A stretch of 64,000 nucleotides of DNA from QHXW01 sp963847515. GTDB lineage: Bacteria; Acidobacteriota; Terriglobia; Bryobacterales; Bryobacteraceae. A model generated the notes under the pieces. The model saw nothing but the letters and a program-made list of their open reading frames with translations, searched no databases and was not told the DNA's origin. The position numbers and the translations under genes were made by a program. Where the stretch lies: NCBI GenBank assembly GCA_963847515.1, contig CAWKAA010000004.1, forward strand, positions 371,455 to 435,454, in the 5' to 3' direction. Shown here piece after piece: positions 49,101-55,938 of the stretch; position 1 is the first letter of the stretch, and every line of letters begins with the position of its first letter.

Positions 49101-49328
49101 ATGATCGTGGCCGAGAATGCGCTGGTGCTCGCCGCTGGGCTCGCCATCGGCACCGTCTGTGCTCTAGTGGCGATTGTGCCCGCTATTGCGTCACGCGGCG
49201 GACATGTCGCCGCGGTTTCGATGGCTGTCTGGCTGGTTTTGATCCTCGTTACAGGCCTGGCAGCAGTTGCGCTCTCCAGCCTGCTCATGATGCGTCTACC
49301 GCTGCTGCCTGCGCTGCGCTCGGAATAA
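46104..49328 (+). CDS. large FtsX/LolC-E-type ABC transporter permease
   Basis: 1074 residues. An N-terminal helix (N-V-A-V-V-L-G-V-A-T-A-V-A-V-L-A-G) precedes a large periplasmic region (about 45-470), a four-helix FtsX core with L-R-E-I-G-A-F-R-A-M-G-F near residue 515, a central membrane block, a second periplasmic region and a final FtsX core with R-R-E-L-A-L-L-A-A-V-G-Y. That doubled FtsX layout fits permeases that extract lipids, lipoproteins or drugs from the inner membrane. It is uninterrupted over 3.2 kb, in contrast to the damaged blocks elsewhere. Confidence 0.88.
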   Translation: MRIATLIRRNLAYYWRTNVAVVLGVATAVAVLAGALVVGDSVRSSLRDLVLNRLGKTDAVISSASFFCENLSDDLARGQPWSSTPLIAFEGLVTHESSGRRASGVQVYGVDERFWRFQGIPAPELPAMSAPLSDELGSRPGDTVLLRVQKPSAIPIESLFGRKEDVGRTLRFTAREPLAASALGEFSLRPQQGPVRAIFVPLGRLARDLGQPARANTILVAGESAAAPVETRLRERFTLEDLGLTLRTPDPRRGVSLESSGGILGDTVADAAIATARKLGVRTEPIYTYLANTIRVGSREIPYSLVTADDEFFRTAYRSGILLNDWAAKEIGARAGDNVTLEYYVWKNDGRLETESAQFRLAAILPLTGPAGDRDLAPDYPGISNTNSLRDWDPPFPIDLRRVRPRDDDYWKKYRTTPKAFLPLSVGQKLWGSRFGKLTSIRVHAAGDEFAAQLRTALDPVAAGFTVFPVRAQALAASEGSTDFGEYFVYFSFFLMAAALLLAALFFRLGIEQRLREIGAFRAMGFSNAAIRNLFLMEGTVLALAGCVVGIAGAAGYGALMVFGLRTRWSGAVGTKLLSLHVAPSALAMGAGAGFLTALLCIWWTLRGLRKITPRGLITARRLETRTPAWLGLASIVAAVGLLVSARWIGAAGSFFGGGTLLLAAALFEGRAWLGRRGGATLRSVLALGFRNTAWRPGRSILCTALIAAATFLIISVDAFRREERPALDPKSGTGGFALMAESLLPLIHDPNTGPGREALNLNTPALRDVRLTRFRLRPGDDASCLNLYQPRSPRILAPSGDFLSRGRFAFEDSLAQTSEQKENPWLLLESPLSDGAIPAITDANSMTYVLHRKLGEDIILDPSGGRPIHLRLMAALSDSIFQGELLISENNFLRLFPGIPGYRFFLIEAASARAAGVTAALETSLSDYGFDVTSTADRLAAYHRVENTYISTFQTLGALGLVLGTVGLAAVLARNVLERRRELALLAAVGYRRAILAVMIVAENALVLAAGLAIGTVCALVAIVPAIASRGGHVAAVSMAVWLVLILVTGLAAVALSSLLMMRLPLLPALRSE

Positions 49329-49364
49329 ATCACGATGCCTAACGACTCAGGAAAGCCCGTTTCC

Positions 49365-49419
49365 GAGCCGTGACCAAAGGGAGCGGTTGAGTCACGCTAA
49401 CGAACTCACTGCAACAGGC
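49365..49419 (-). repeat. dispersed GC-rich repeat, island-flanking copy
   Basis: GAGCCGTGACCAAAGGGAGC is identical to 9765-9784, and the following CTAACGAACTCAC and ACAGGC also match 9797-9819. The bases just before (CTCAGGAAAGCCCGT) resemble CTCAGAAAAGCCTGT at 9702-9716. It is the fourth member of the family seen in this window. Confidence 0.8.
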
Positions 49420-49629
49420 CGCCAGCATACGACTCCCTCGATACTAAGAAGAGGGTCATTTGGATCCTCCGCGGGGGCCAACGTGAAGTTCGGAACGCAT
49501 CACGGTCAATCATCCTCTCCAAATCCTTCCCTGGTGCTCTCTAGACCCGGCTCCGAACTCCTTGACCGCATCCTCTCTGCCCGCGAAGAATCCGCCGCCA
49601 CAAAACCCACAACTCCCACCCGCCCCCGC

Positions 49630-49651
49630 AGGCAAACGCTAGCGTTTGCCT
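49630..49651. repeat. perfect 22-base palindrome
   Basis: AGGCAAACGCT is followed directly by its reverse complement AGCGTTTGCCT with no spacer. It could be a cruciform, a dimer-binding operator or a terminator-like hairpin; there is no T-run after it on either strand. Confidence 0.75.
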
Positions 49652-49861
49652 CAAAACATACATGGGTCGAAATGTTCTATCTGTTGAAAATCAGTGCAAA
49701 TAATTCCGCTGTTAGGCCAAATCAATTTGCAGGGCCTTTGTTTTGATGAAGTTCGTCTTCTTACGATCGCCGGGCCAGGCCGCGGAACTTTTCAACAGTG
49801 TAAGTCACTAATTCTATTGGGCTAATATATCTCTTGATTTTAAGGACATGCCGACCGTAAC

Positions 49862-49920
49862 CTAATGCGCAAGAGGACGCGGGAGCAAGCCTGTTGCCAG
49901 CCGCCTTGCGATCGCATTAG
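49862..49920. repeat. inverted repeat upstream of the island
   Basis: CTAATGCG (49862-49869) and CGCATTAG (49913-49920) are perfect inverted arms, with CAAG and CTTG extending inward. A related GCTAATGGCGTTAG follows at 49970-49983. The place upstream of the first HTH gene suggests a regulatory site. Confidence 0.5.
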
Positions 49921-50034
49921 TCCCTCGTAGATAAACGCTTGATGTTACGACAGTTATTGACAGAATGAAGCTAATGGCGTTAGTCTCCGATTAGCAGGCC
50001 AAACCAAAGGAACATCAATTTCTTAAGGGAAATC

Positions 50035-50271
50035 ATGCGGCTCTCCACAGAGGAACAGATACTAGCCCAGCTTGACCAAGTTCGCCGCATCCTTGCGGTC
50101 ATTGCGACCAAAGGCGTCAAGCAGCGCGAACAGATTGTCATTCTGTATCAGGCCGGACTATCGCCGAAGGACATCGCTGACCTGCTGGGGACCAGCTCGA
50201 ATACAGTTCGCGTTGAACTTGTGGCGCTCCGTAAGGCCGGACGCAGTGGGAAAGGTAGTAAGCGGCCGTAG
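50035..50271 (+). CDS. small helix-turn-helix protein 1 (sigma-region-4-like)
   Basis: 78 residues. An amphipathic N-terminal helix (Q-I-L-A-Q-L-D-Q-V-R-R-I-L-A-V-I-A-T-K-G) precedes a helix-turn-helix (L-Y-Q-A-G-L-S-P-K-D-I-A-D-L-L-G-T-S-S-N-T-V-R-V) and a basic tail. Ribosome-binding site AAGGGA six bases before the ATG. It is a clear paralogue of the next gene and opens an eight-gene co-directional array. It could be a DNA-binding regulator or a nucleic-acid-binding partner; nothing enzymatic is visible. Confidence 0.8.
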   Translation: MRLSTEEQILAQLDQVRRILAVIATKGVKQREQIVILYQAGLSPKDIADLLGTSSNTVRVELVALRKAGRSGKGSKRP

Positions 50272-50292
50272 AACTTCTTGAAGGTTTCTATT

Positions 50293-50541
50293 ATGGCGAA
50301 ATCTATAGAGCAATTGGTGCTGGAAAAGTTGGATCGGCTTCTGCGCGTCCTTGCCATCAGTGTCACCAAGGGAATGAAGCAGAACGAACAAATCGCACTA
50401 CTGGACCGCGCGGCCTTTCCGCCGAAGGAAATCGCTGCGCTGTTGGGTACGACGAGTAATACCGTGAGTGTGGCATTAACGAACCTGCGCAAGGCGAAAG
50501 GTGACAGTCGCTCGATGCGTCGGGAGTCGCCCCCACGTTAA
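50293..50541 (+). CDS. small helix-turn-helix protein 2 (paralogue of protein 1)
   Basis: 82 residues. The same plan as protein 1: L-V-L-E-K-L-D-R-L-L-R-V-L-A-I-S-V-T-K-G-M-K-Q, then L-D-R-A-A-F-P-P-K-E-I-A-A-L-L-G-T-T-S-N-T-V-S-V. About half the positions agree with protein 1, so the pair arose by tandem duplication. It starts 21 bases after protein 1 with a GAAGG site. Confidence 0.8.
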   Translation: MAKSIEQLVLEKLDRLLRVLAISVTKGMKQNEQIALLDRAAFPPKEIAALLGTTSNTVSVALTNLRKAKGDSRSMRRESPPR

Positions 50542-50569
50542 GAAGCATTACATGAGGAGTGCGCGTTCT

Positions 50570-50758
50570 ATGGCAATAAAGCAACCCAAAGACCAAGACG
50601 ATGCGACCGTTGAGCTGCTCCGGGACCTTCTGATTGTCGAGCTTGTGAAGGTTGGAGTATCGCGTCAAAACATCCGCAAGATCATCCGCTGCGATCTCAA
50701 CCGTGTCACCCGGACCGCGCGGTATTTGAAAAACTTACAGGACCAAGGGTCCGAGTAG
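50570..50758 (+). CDS. small helix-turn-helix-like protein 3
   Basis: 62 residues from ATG 50570, chosen because GAGGAG lies 12 bases upstream; an earlier ATG at 50552 overlaps that site. The pattern T-V-E-L-L-R-D-L-L-I-V-E-L-V-K-V-G-V-S-R-Q-N-I-R-K-I-I-R-C-D-L-N-R-V-T matches the helix plus HTH plan of proteins 1 and 2 but is strongly diverged. Function unknown. Confidence 0.7.
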   Translation: MAIKQPKDQDDATVELLRDLLIVELVKVGVSRQNIRKIIRCDLNRVTRTARYLKNLQDQGSE

Positions 50759-50768
50759 GCGTTGAACT

Positions 50769-51474
50769 ATGCCACAGATCCGGCTGAATTCTACACTGTT
50801 GGTCAAGATGGCCGAGAAGTTCGGCAAGCCTCAACAGTATCTGCGCGAGCAGATCAGTCGGAGGGCGAGCCGACAAAGCATCTCCTCCACCGCAGCCCAG
50901 CTGGTGTGGGCAAAGGAGCTCGGTATCGGCATCGCGCATGCGTTCAATAAGGCACCGATGGAGGTGCGCGAAGAGGTCCGGGGGTGTAGGGCCGCCGCCC
51001 GCCGCCGCGGTTCGGAACATTCAGGGGAAGGTGACGGCGCGGGCCACACGCAAGGCTGAACCGATCACCGCCGCAACTATAAGAACGCTACTGCATGACG
51101 ACCAGCTGCATTCCCGCTGCAAGGACCTGCTCCAGGGGAAAAAGCATTTTGACCGCGTGTTCCGCGAGGCGACCACTGTCCTCGACGACCGGCTGAGGAC
51201 GAAAACCGGCATCACCAACATAAACCCGGAGAACCTGGTCAGCAGGGCAATCAACTCCGATCCGGCAAAAGCCATCATTGAATTGAGCGCCGAAAGGGCC
51301 GAGCAAGAAGGACTTTACGGCATTTGCAAGGGCATCATGCTCGCGTTTCGAAACCGAGCTCACCACTCGTTGAGCGATAAATTCAACCGCGAAGACGCCC
51401 TGAAGTTCTGCGGCTTCGTAGACACCGTACTTGGCCTCATTGACCAGGCGACGATACATCTCGATCGTGTGTAG
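50769..51474 (+). CDS. TIGR02391/Ymh-like protein with N-terminal extension, one frameshift
   Basis: About 234 residues when one extra G in a G-run near 50982 is removed. The N-terminal part (K-M-A-E-K-F-G-K-P, A-Q-L-V-W-A-K-E-L-G-I-G) resembles a DNA- or RNA-binding helical domain. The C-terminal part has H-S-R-C-K-D-L-L-Q-G-K-K-H-F-D-R-V-F-R-E-A, L-D-D-R-L-R, then K-G-I-M-L-A-F-R-N-R-A-H-H. That is the Ymh (TIGR02391) pattern, where A-x-R-N-x-x-x-H is the hallmark; relatives occur in phage-defence and mobile regions. No defence role is proven here. Confidence 0.72.
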
Positions 51475-51497
51475 AAATCGTAAAGGAGTCCAGCCCA

Positions 51498-51698
51498 ATG
51501 GCCAAAAAACCCGCTACAGAAAAGAATAGCCGAATCGAAAAGGAGTTGCGCCAAATACGCAATCTTCTCATTCTGTTAACACTCAAGACCGGGGCCAGTT
51601 CCGACGAGGTCCACTACGCAACCGGTATGGGAGCAGCCAACATCAGGAGCATGTTCCCGATTAAACGTGGCCGGCGAAAATCCGCCAAAAGCGCATGA
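51498..51698 (+). CDS. small helix-turn-helix-like protein 4
   Basis: 66 residues, AAGGAG ribosome-binding site. R-I-E-K-E-L-R-Q-I-R-N-L-L-I-L-L-T-L-K-T-G-A-S-S-D-E-V-H-Y-A-T-G-M-G repeats the leucine-rich helix and HTH plan of proteins 1-3, then a basic R-G-R-R-K tail. Function unknown. Confidence 0.7.
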   Translation: MAKKPATEKNSRIEKELRQIRNLLILLTLKTGASSDEVHYATGMGAANIRSMFPIKRGRRKSAKSA

Positions 51699-51710
51699 GG
51701 CAACCACGTT

Positions 51711-51998
51711 ATGACACGACACAAGGTCAACGACGATGCAGGCAAGGAATTAGCGACCCTTAAACGGATCGAGGAATTGCTGACGCTCATGGCAAAGACA
51801 ATGCAGTCCGAGCGTCTTTCCGAGATCTATGACGATAAACAGCACCGACTGGTGTATGAGAAGGTCGGGCAAATGCCCGTGAAGGAACTCGCCAGGAAAA
51901 CCGGCCTTTCAGCGGGCACAATCTCTGGCCTTTGGCAACGCTGGGAGCAAGCCGGGCTGCTCATTAAGGATGGCAAGCAATACCGGCGAGTGATCTAA
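51711..51998 (+). CDS. winged helix-turn-helix protein 5
   Basis: 95 residues. The N-terminal helix E-L-A-T-L-K-R-I-E-E-L-L-T-L-M-A-K-T is again of the array type; it is followed by a full winged HTH (M-P-V-K-E-L-A-R-K-T-G-L-S-A-G-T-I-S-G-L-W-Q-R-W-E-Q-A-G-L-L) and a wing (D-G-K-Q-Y-R-R-V-I). A MarR/ArsR-like sequence-specific binder is likely. It ends three bases before the next possible start. Confidence 0.75.
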   Translation: MTRHKVNDDAGKELATLKRIEELLTLMAKTMQSERLSEIYDDKQHRLVYEKVGQMPVKELARKTGLSAGTISGLWQRWEQAGLLIKDGKQYRRVI

Positions 51999-52032
51999 TA
52001 ATGTCCATTGCGCGTTGGGCGCGCCACCTCAA

Positions 52033-52431
52033 ATGGTCCAACAAGTATCTGACACCTCCTCAAACCGCCGCGATCAAATCGCAAACTTCGCAGAGCTATT
52101 GCGCAATGCTCCGATTAAACAAAGGGCATTTGAGGCTGTATATCGGGGTAAGAAGCGCATTAAAACCGCGAAAGAACTCGCTGCGGCAGCCTCCCTTCCC
52201 ACCACAAAGCGCCTGACGGAAGTGGCAAAACCACTTGTGCATGAGAAATTGTTCGAGCAAGGTCGGGAGCGGATCGATGGTAGTAGCCAGACGGTTTATC
52301 GGAAGATCGATTTCCTTGCGACCAACAGAGCCAAGATTCTGCACCTCGCTAGAGACAAGGTCAAGCTTGCAAAGTACAATACGAAGACAAACCCTGGGCG
52401 CGAGCTTCAATACAGGGACGCATCATCCTAA
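52033..52431 (+). CDS. winged-helix partner protein of the putative nuclease
   Basis: 132 residues from ATG 52033 (an in-frame TTG at 52015 is possible). R-A-F-E-A-V-Y-R-G-K-K-R-I-K-T-A-K-E-L-A-A-A-A-S-L-P-T-T-K-R-L-T-E-V looks like a winged HTH, followed by V-H-E-K-L-F-E-Q and a K-I-D-F-L-A-T-N-R-A-K-I-L segment. I believe such proteins recur beside the next gene, so the two are likely a functional pair. The stop lies inside the next gene's open frame. Confidence 0.65.
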   Translation: MVQQVSDTSSNRRDQIANFAELLRNAPIKQRAFEAVYRGKKRIKTAKELAAAASLPTTKRLTEVAKPLVHEKLFEQGRERIDGSSQTVYRKIDFLATNRAKILHLARDKVKLAKYNTKTNPGRELQYRDASS

Positions 52432-52475
52432 AGATTCCGTTTCGGCTAAAGACGCGTTTTCTGCGGGTTGATGAT

Positions 52476-52940
52476 GTGGCCCAGTTCTCCAAAGTTAAGG
52501 CCGTGCGTTCGATCCCGCAAAAGCTAGCGCCCGAACGGCTCGCCGAAAAAGAGGTCAAAACAGGTTTGTTGCGGCTCCTCAAGGAAACCAAAGTGCCCAA
52601 GGATTGGGGCGGCGAGAGTAACGACATCTTCACAACTAAGTTGAAGATCGCCGGCCGCACGAGGCGGGCGGCTTTCGCCCTGAAGGGACCCGCCAAAAAA
52701 GGACCTCTGGTGCCCGGCATGATGGGCAAGAACGGCGATCAGATCCAGCGGCTCTTCGCCAGTCCCGCAGAAGTGTTTTTCGTCCAGTACGAGGATGAAA
52801 TCAAAGAGAGCGTTGTGGCTCTCATGGAGCAGCTCGCCACGGCAAGAGCAGCCTTAGGTGAAGAGGTTCTCTTCGGCGTCATCGACAAGGACGACACCTA
52901 CAGATTGCGACTTGCGTATCCGAGAGCATTTCACCGGTAA
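52476..52940 (+). CDS. putative nuclease-like protein paired with the winged-helix gene
   Basis: 154 residues from GTG 52476. Sense-like coding continues upstream in this frame to at least 52425 (I-L-K-I-P-F-R-L-K-T-R-F-L-R-V-D-D-V), so the true start may be a rare codon or lost to an indel. The core D-W-G-G-E-S-N-D-I-F, A-A-F-A-L-K-G-P, G-K-N-G-D-Q-I-Q-R-L-F and F-F-V-Q-Y is well structured, and N-D...F-A-L-K could be a diverged PD-(D/E)xK site. C-terminal F-G-V-I-D-K-D-D-T-Y-R-L-R-L-A-Y-P. I know no named family for it; nuclease activity is inference. Confidence 0.6.
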   Translation: MAQFSKVKAVRSIPQKLAPERLAEKEVKTGLLRLLKETKVPKDWGGESNDIFTTKLKIAGRTRRAAFALKGPAKKGPLVPGMMGKNGDQIQRLFASPAEVFFVQYEDEIKESVVALMEQLATARAALGEEVLFGVIDKDDTYRLRLAYPRAFHR

Positions 52941-52967
52941 GTGACATGCCCTCCAACGAGTAACCCC

Positions 52968-53489
52968 TTACGGCTTCCGCGCTCCCCCGTAAACAAAATC
53001 CCTCGCCTCCCCCGCTCTGACGTGACAACTGGCGCATTTGGCGGAGGCTGCCGGCGGCGTAATATAGGTGCCGTCCGGCCGATATTCCACGTATTCCCAT
53101 TCGCCGGTTCGATTCTCGCGATACGCCTCGCCAAAACCGTGCTCTTTACGCATCACATGAAGCCCAGTGACCTTGTCTTTACGGAAATGCCCCCCGCTCA
53201 GCAGTACATTCTTCTGAGCGTCCTGCAACGTGCTCCAGGTCTCCATGACGATCACGGAACCATAGGGGTACTTGCCGCCCTTCGCGGAAGCCGCGGGCGG
53301 GTTTCCGTAAACCACGATGACGGTCTTGGCCTCCGCGGAATCCGTTGTTCGCAGTTGCCGAAAAGAGTGGTACCCTTTTGGAAAACCGACTCGATCTGCC
53401 TTGGGTGCGGGCAAATCTTGGGCAAGGCAAGTCATGAGGGCTGGCGCAAAAATCGCGGGTATCAGAACAGAGCGAAGGCGCGTGGTCAT
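52968..53489 (-). CDS. secreted cytochrome P460-family protein
   Basis: 173 residues from ATG 53489, chosen for the signal peptide (M-T-T-R-L-R-S-V-L-I-P-A-I-F-A-P-A-L) ending A-Q. The P460 domain has W-S-T-L-Q-D-A, V-M-R-K-E-H-G-F-G and E-W-E-Y, with a C-terminal C-A-S-C-H haem c site. Cytochrome P460 proteins oxidise hydroxylamine or, as cytochrome c'-beta, bind NO. Whether the crosslinking Lys is present is unclear. Confidence 0.85.
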   Translation of the reverse strand: MTTRLRSVLIPAIFAPALMTCLAQDLPAPKADRVGFPKGYHSFRQLRTTDSAEAKTVIVVYGNPPAASAKGGKYPYGSVIVMETWSTLQDAQKNVLLSGGHFRKDKVTGLHVMRKEHGFGEAYRENRTGEWEYVEYRPDGTYITPPAASAKCASCHVRAGEARDFVYGGARKP

Positions 53490-53520
53490 CGGTAGCCTGC
53501 AGTATACACCGCTCCCGAAA

Positions 53521-54337
53521 TCACAGCTTCCTGCCCACAAACAGAAAGTGATCCGCTTGTCCCAATCCCTCCGGTGTCACTCCGGTCTGCTCCACCAGAT
53601 CCAACCAGGCCTGCCTTTGATCGGCAGGCAACGTGTGTAAGACGGGTTGCCAGGCGCTGGTGAACGATTCCACTCCCAACAGAATGACCGGCTCGAACAC
53701 GCCGGCGAACAGCTCACGGAATTCCTGCACGGTCGTCAAGTGAGCGAATCCCAAGGGCGGCGCGTGATCCGGGTCCAGATTTCCGTCTTGAAGGAACTGC
53801 CGGTGAAAGTCTCTACGCTCTACTACCGTTCCGGGCTGTTCCCGAAGGAGATCGCGAAGGTACGGCAGGCGGTTGATGCCGGCGGCGTAGACCAAGCCGC
53901 CGGTCTTCAGCGGCCTTGCGGATTCTGCAATCGCGCGCTCACGATCCGAGAGCTGGCGCAGATGATACAGCGGGCCGAGCAGCAGAACTGCCTCGAACTG
54001 GCCTGTATCCATGGTTGTCAGTTCCGTGGCCGAAAGCCGATGGACGCCCGCAATTTGAGCGCCCAGCCCGGATCGCTGCAAACGTTCGACCGCCGCATCC
54101 AGCAAGCGTGGCGCAATATCGATCAGATGAATCCGGCAGCCGCGCGCTGCCAGGTGTTCGGAGTAATGGCCGACTCCCACTCCGATTTCGGCGAATTCGG
54201 GAACCATCGGGGATCCAGCGATCGAGCATCCGCTTGGTCGTCCCGAATTCCACCGGGCATAACTCGGTCAAACGCTTGGTTTCGAATTCGAATGCTGCCT
54301 GGCTGTAATGGTTGGCGGCGAATTCCGGGTCCGTCAC
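53521..54337 (-). CDS. class I SAM-dependent methyltransferase, one frameshift
   Basis: About 271 residues from GTG 54337 with one extra base near 54196. Motif I is I-A-E-I-G-V-G-V-G-H-Y, followed by I-H-L-I-D-I-A-P and V-L-L-L-G-P-L-Y-H-L, then L-K-T-G-G-L-V-Y-A. The G-P-L-Y-H-L segment is usual in small-molecule (ubiE-like) methyltransferases. Substrate unknown. It ends the zapA-zapB-rplT-rpmI gene row and may be co-transcribed with it. Confidence 0.82.
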
Positions 54338-54348
54338 TCGGCTCTCGC

Positions 54349-54639
54349 TTAGCCCTCGAGAGCGCGCTGGAGGAGCCCGGCAAATTCTTTGCTCTTGTGG
54401 CCCACGCGTTGCTTCAAGGTGGCAAGGTCGCGCTCGAGTTCGCGCAGCCGGTCCGCCAGATGCAGGCAGCCGAGCACGGCTACGCGCGTCGAGTCGGCGT
54501 TAGGGGCCTTCTCGGAAATGGAATGCAGCAGTTCGTCCAGGCTACGCGCCAGGTCCTCCACTTCGCGAGGATCTTCGCCCGCTACCAGCGTATACTGCTG
54601 GTTCAAAATCGTCACCTTAACGGGGCGTTTGTCATCCAT
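54349..54639 (-). CDS. zapA: cell division protein ZapA
   Basis: 96 residues. P-V-K-V-T-I-L-N-Q-Q-Y-T-L is the ZapA N-terminal beta strand; the rest is a long helix that forms the dimer/tetramer coiled coil. The protein binds FtsZ and bundles protofilaments. Length and motif are typical. Confidence 0.9.
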   Translation of the reverse strand: MDDKRPVKVTILNQQYTLVAGEDPREVEDLARSLDELLHSISEKAPNADSTRVAVLGCLHLADRLRELERDLATLKQRVGHKSKEFAGLLQRALEG

Positions 54640-54651
54640 GAGGATGCCGGT

Positions 54652-54957
54652 CTAGCCGGCGCCGAGTTGGTCTAAGTGGCCAAGGAGCTTTTCGATGCGG
54701 CCGCGCACCTGCTTGCGTTCGGCGCGCAAAGCTTGGAGTTCTCCGCCAAGCTGCTCTGCCTGGGCGCGTCCCTCCGCCGCCTCGTGCAAGGCGGCATCGT
54801 TCGAACTATGCAGGGCTTTGTTCTCGCCGCGCAGATTTTCGTTCTCCTGGCGCAAGGCTTCTGTTTCCGCGCGAAGCTGAGCAACCAGCTCAACGGCCTT
54901 GAGGATGCGGTCTTCGAGCGAAGCGAGCGCATCGATTTCTTGAGGTGCGGCAGCCAT
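54652..54957 (-). CDS. ZapB-like coiled-coil protein
   Basis: 101 residues, almost entirely heptad-rich coiled coil (L-V-A-Q-L-R-A-E-T-E-A-L-R-Q-E-N-E-N-L-R-G-E). It lies between rplT and zapA, overlapping the rplT stop by one base (TAATG). Position and form suggest a ZapB-type Z-ring partner of ZapA; assignment rests on context. Confidence 0.7.
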   Translation of the reverse strand: MAAAPQEIDALASLEDRILKAVELVAQLRAETEALRQENENLRGENKALHSSNDAALHEAAEGRAQAEQLGGELQALRAERKQVRGRIEKLLGHLDQLGAG

Positions 54958-55322
54958 TATCCTGCGGCCTCCAACGCCGCTTTCGCCCGCTCGACCAACT
55001 GCTTGAAACCGGATTCATCATTCGCGGCCACTTCAGCCAGCACCTTGCGGTCGAGCGTAATGCCGGCCTTCTTCAGGCCGTTCATGAATTTGCTGTAGGA
55101 GATTCCGGCTGCGCGGCATCCTGCGCCGATGCGCACGATCCACAGCGCGCGGAAATCGCGCTTCTTCTGGCGCCGGCCGACGTAGGCGAACTTCAGGCCG
55201 CGCTCCACGGCCTCCTGGGCCGCGCGATGCAGTTTGCTTTTGGTTAGAAAATAGCCGGATGCCCGCTCGAGCGTTTTCGCGCGGGAGGCTCTGCGTTTGG
55301 TACCTCGTTTGACTCTGGGCAC
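54957..55322 (-). CDS. rplT: 50S ribosomal protein L20
   Basis: 121 residues. M-P-R-V-K-R-G-T-K-R, then F-A-Y-V-G-R-R-Q-K-K-R-D-F-R-A-L-W-I-V-R-I-G-A and the Y-S-K-F-M-N-G-L-K-K-A-G-I segment identify L20. It binds 23S rRNA early in assembly and, with L35, is usually encoded behind infC. The frame is intact. Confidence 0.97.
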   Translation of the reverse strand: MPRVKRGTKRRASRAKTLERASGYFLTKSKLHRAAQEAVERGLKFAYVGRRQKKRDFRALWIVRIGAGCRAAGISYSKFMNGLKKAGITLDRKVLAEVAANDESGFKQLVERAKAALEAAG

Positions 55323-55394
55323 GTTTCATCTCCTGATTGGATTTGTTGCGGCGGCTCGGGCACGTGCCACGCGCTCCGTCCGCGCGCTGCGCTC

Positions 55395-55590
55395 CTAATA
55401 CGGGATCATACGCCGCAAAACCGGCTGGTCGGCTTTGTCGGCCACCACCTGCTCATGCAGCTTTTTCTTTCTCTTGCCGCGCCTTCGAGGTCAGAATATG
55501 GCGGGCAAAGGCATGGCCGCGTACAACTTTGCCCGTCCCGGTCTTCTTGAACCGCTTGGACGCACCCTTATGGGTCTTCAATTTCGGCAT
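55395..55590 (-). CDS. rpmI: 50S ribosomal protein L35, one frameshift
   Basis: M-P-K-L-K-T-H-K-G-A-S-K-R-F-K-K-T-G-T-G-K-V and G-H-A-F-A-R-H-I-L are the L35 N-terminus. One extra base in the A-rich run near 55470 must be removed to continue to K-K-K-L-H-E-Q and end V-L-R-R-M-I-P-Y at TAG 55395, giving the normal 64 residues. An essential ribosomal gene with such a shift argues for sequence error here. Confidence 0.9.
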
Positions 55591-55665
55591 AAAAAATGAT
55601 CCTCGGGGGAACTGCGGAAACTCAGATTATAGCATGGCCGCCTGCCGTTATACGATGGTCTGGCA

Positions 55666-55938
55666 ATGCCGAGCCGCTACGGCTGGATGGCCGACACCGA
55701 TCCGAAGGCTTTCCGCGCTCTGATCGAAATCCGCCGTAACATGACTTTCGACGAACGGTTCCGGCAGTTCCTCGAAATGGCGGAAATGGTGGTGCGAGGC
55801 TATGAAGACCGCGTGCGCCGCGAGCACCCTCAAGCTAGCGAGCGTGAAGTTTTTCTCAGGGCCGCAGCATTGCGGCTTGGAAACGAAACCGTGCGCCGAG
55901 CGTATGGCTGGAGCCCGGAAGACGGCGTCACTTCATGA
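55666..55938 (+). CDS. small protein paired with a nucleotidyltransferase
   Basis: 90 residues, no signal or membrane helix. F-R-A-L-I-E-I-R-R-N-M-T-F-D-E-R-F-R-Q-F-L-E-M-A-E is helical, with basic and acidic residues alternating. Its stop overlaps the next start (ATGA). Small helical proteins encoded ahead of nucleotidyltransferases of this form are common and may be antitoxins or partners. I do not recognise a named family. Confidence 0.65.
   Translation: MPSRYGWMADTDPKAFRALIEIRRNMTFDERFRQFLEMAEMVVRGYEDRVRREHPQASEREVFLRAAALRLGNETVRRAYGWSPEDGVTS

Larger units (their letters stand above)
49329..50034. other. 706-base intergenic region at the left edge of the small-HTH island
   Basis: No convincing gene. 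It holds a copy of the dispersed repeat (49365-49419), a perfect 22-base palindrome (49630-49651), a more AT-rich stretch from about 49660, an inverted repeat (49862-49920) and TTGACA at 49957-49962 as a possible -35 element. The reading frame 49387-49746 begins inside the repeat and has no family features, so I do not call it. Confidence 0.6.

Noticed and set aside
49387..49746. 119-codon reading in the 49.3-50.0 kb gap
   Set aside because: It starts inside a dispersed repeat, crosses a perfect palindrome and has low-complexity composition with no ribosome-binding site.
50776..51059. TIGR02391-like gene split into two separate proteins
   Set aside because: The first part ends in low-complexity residues just after a five-G run; removing one G joins it to the second part in a smooth reading, so one gene is simpler.
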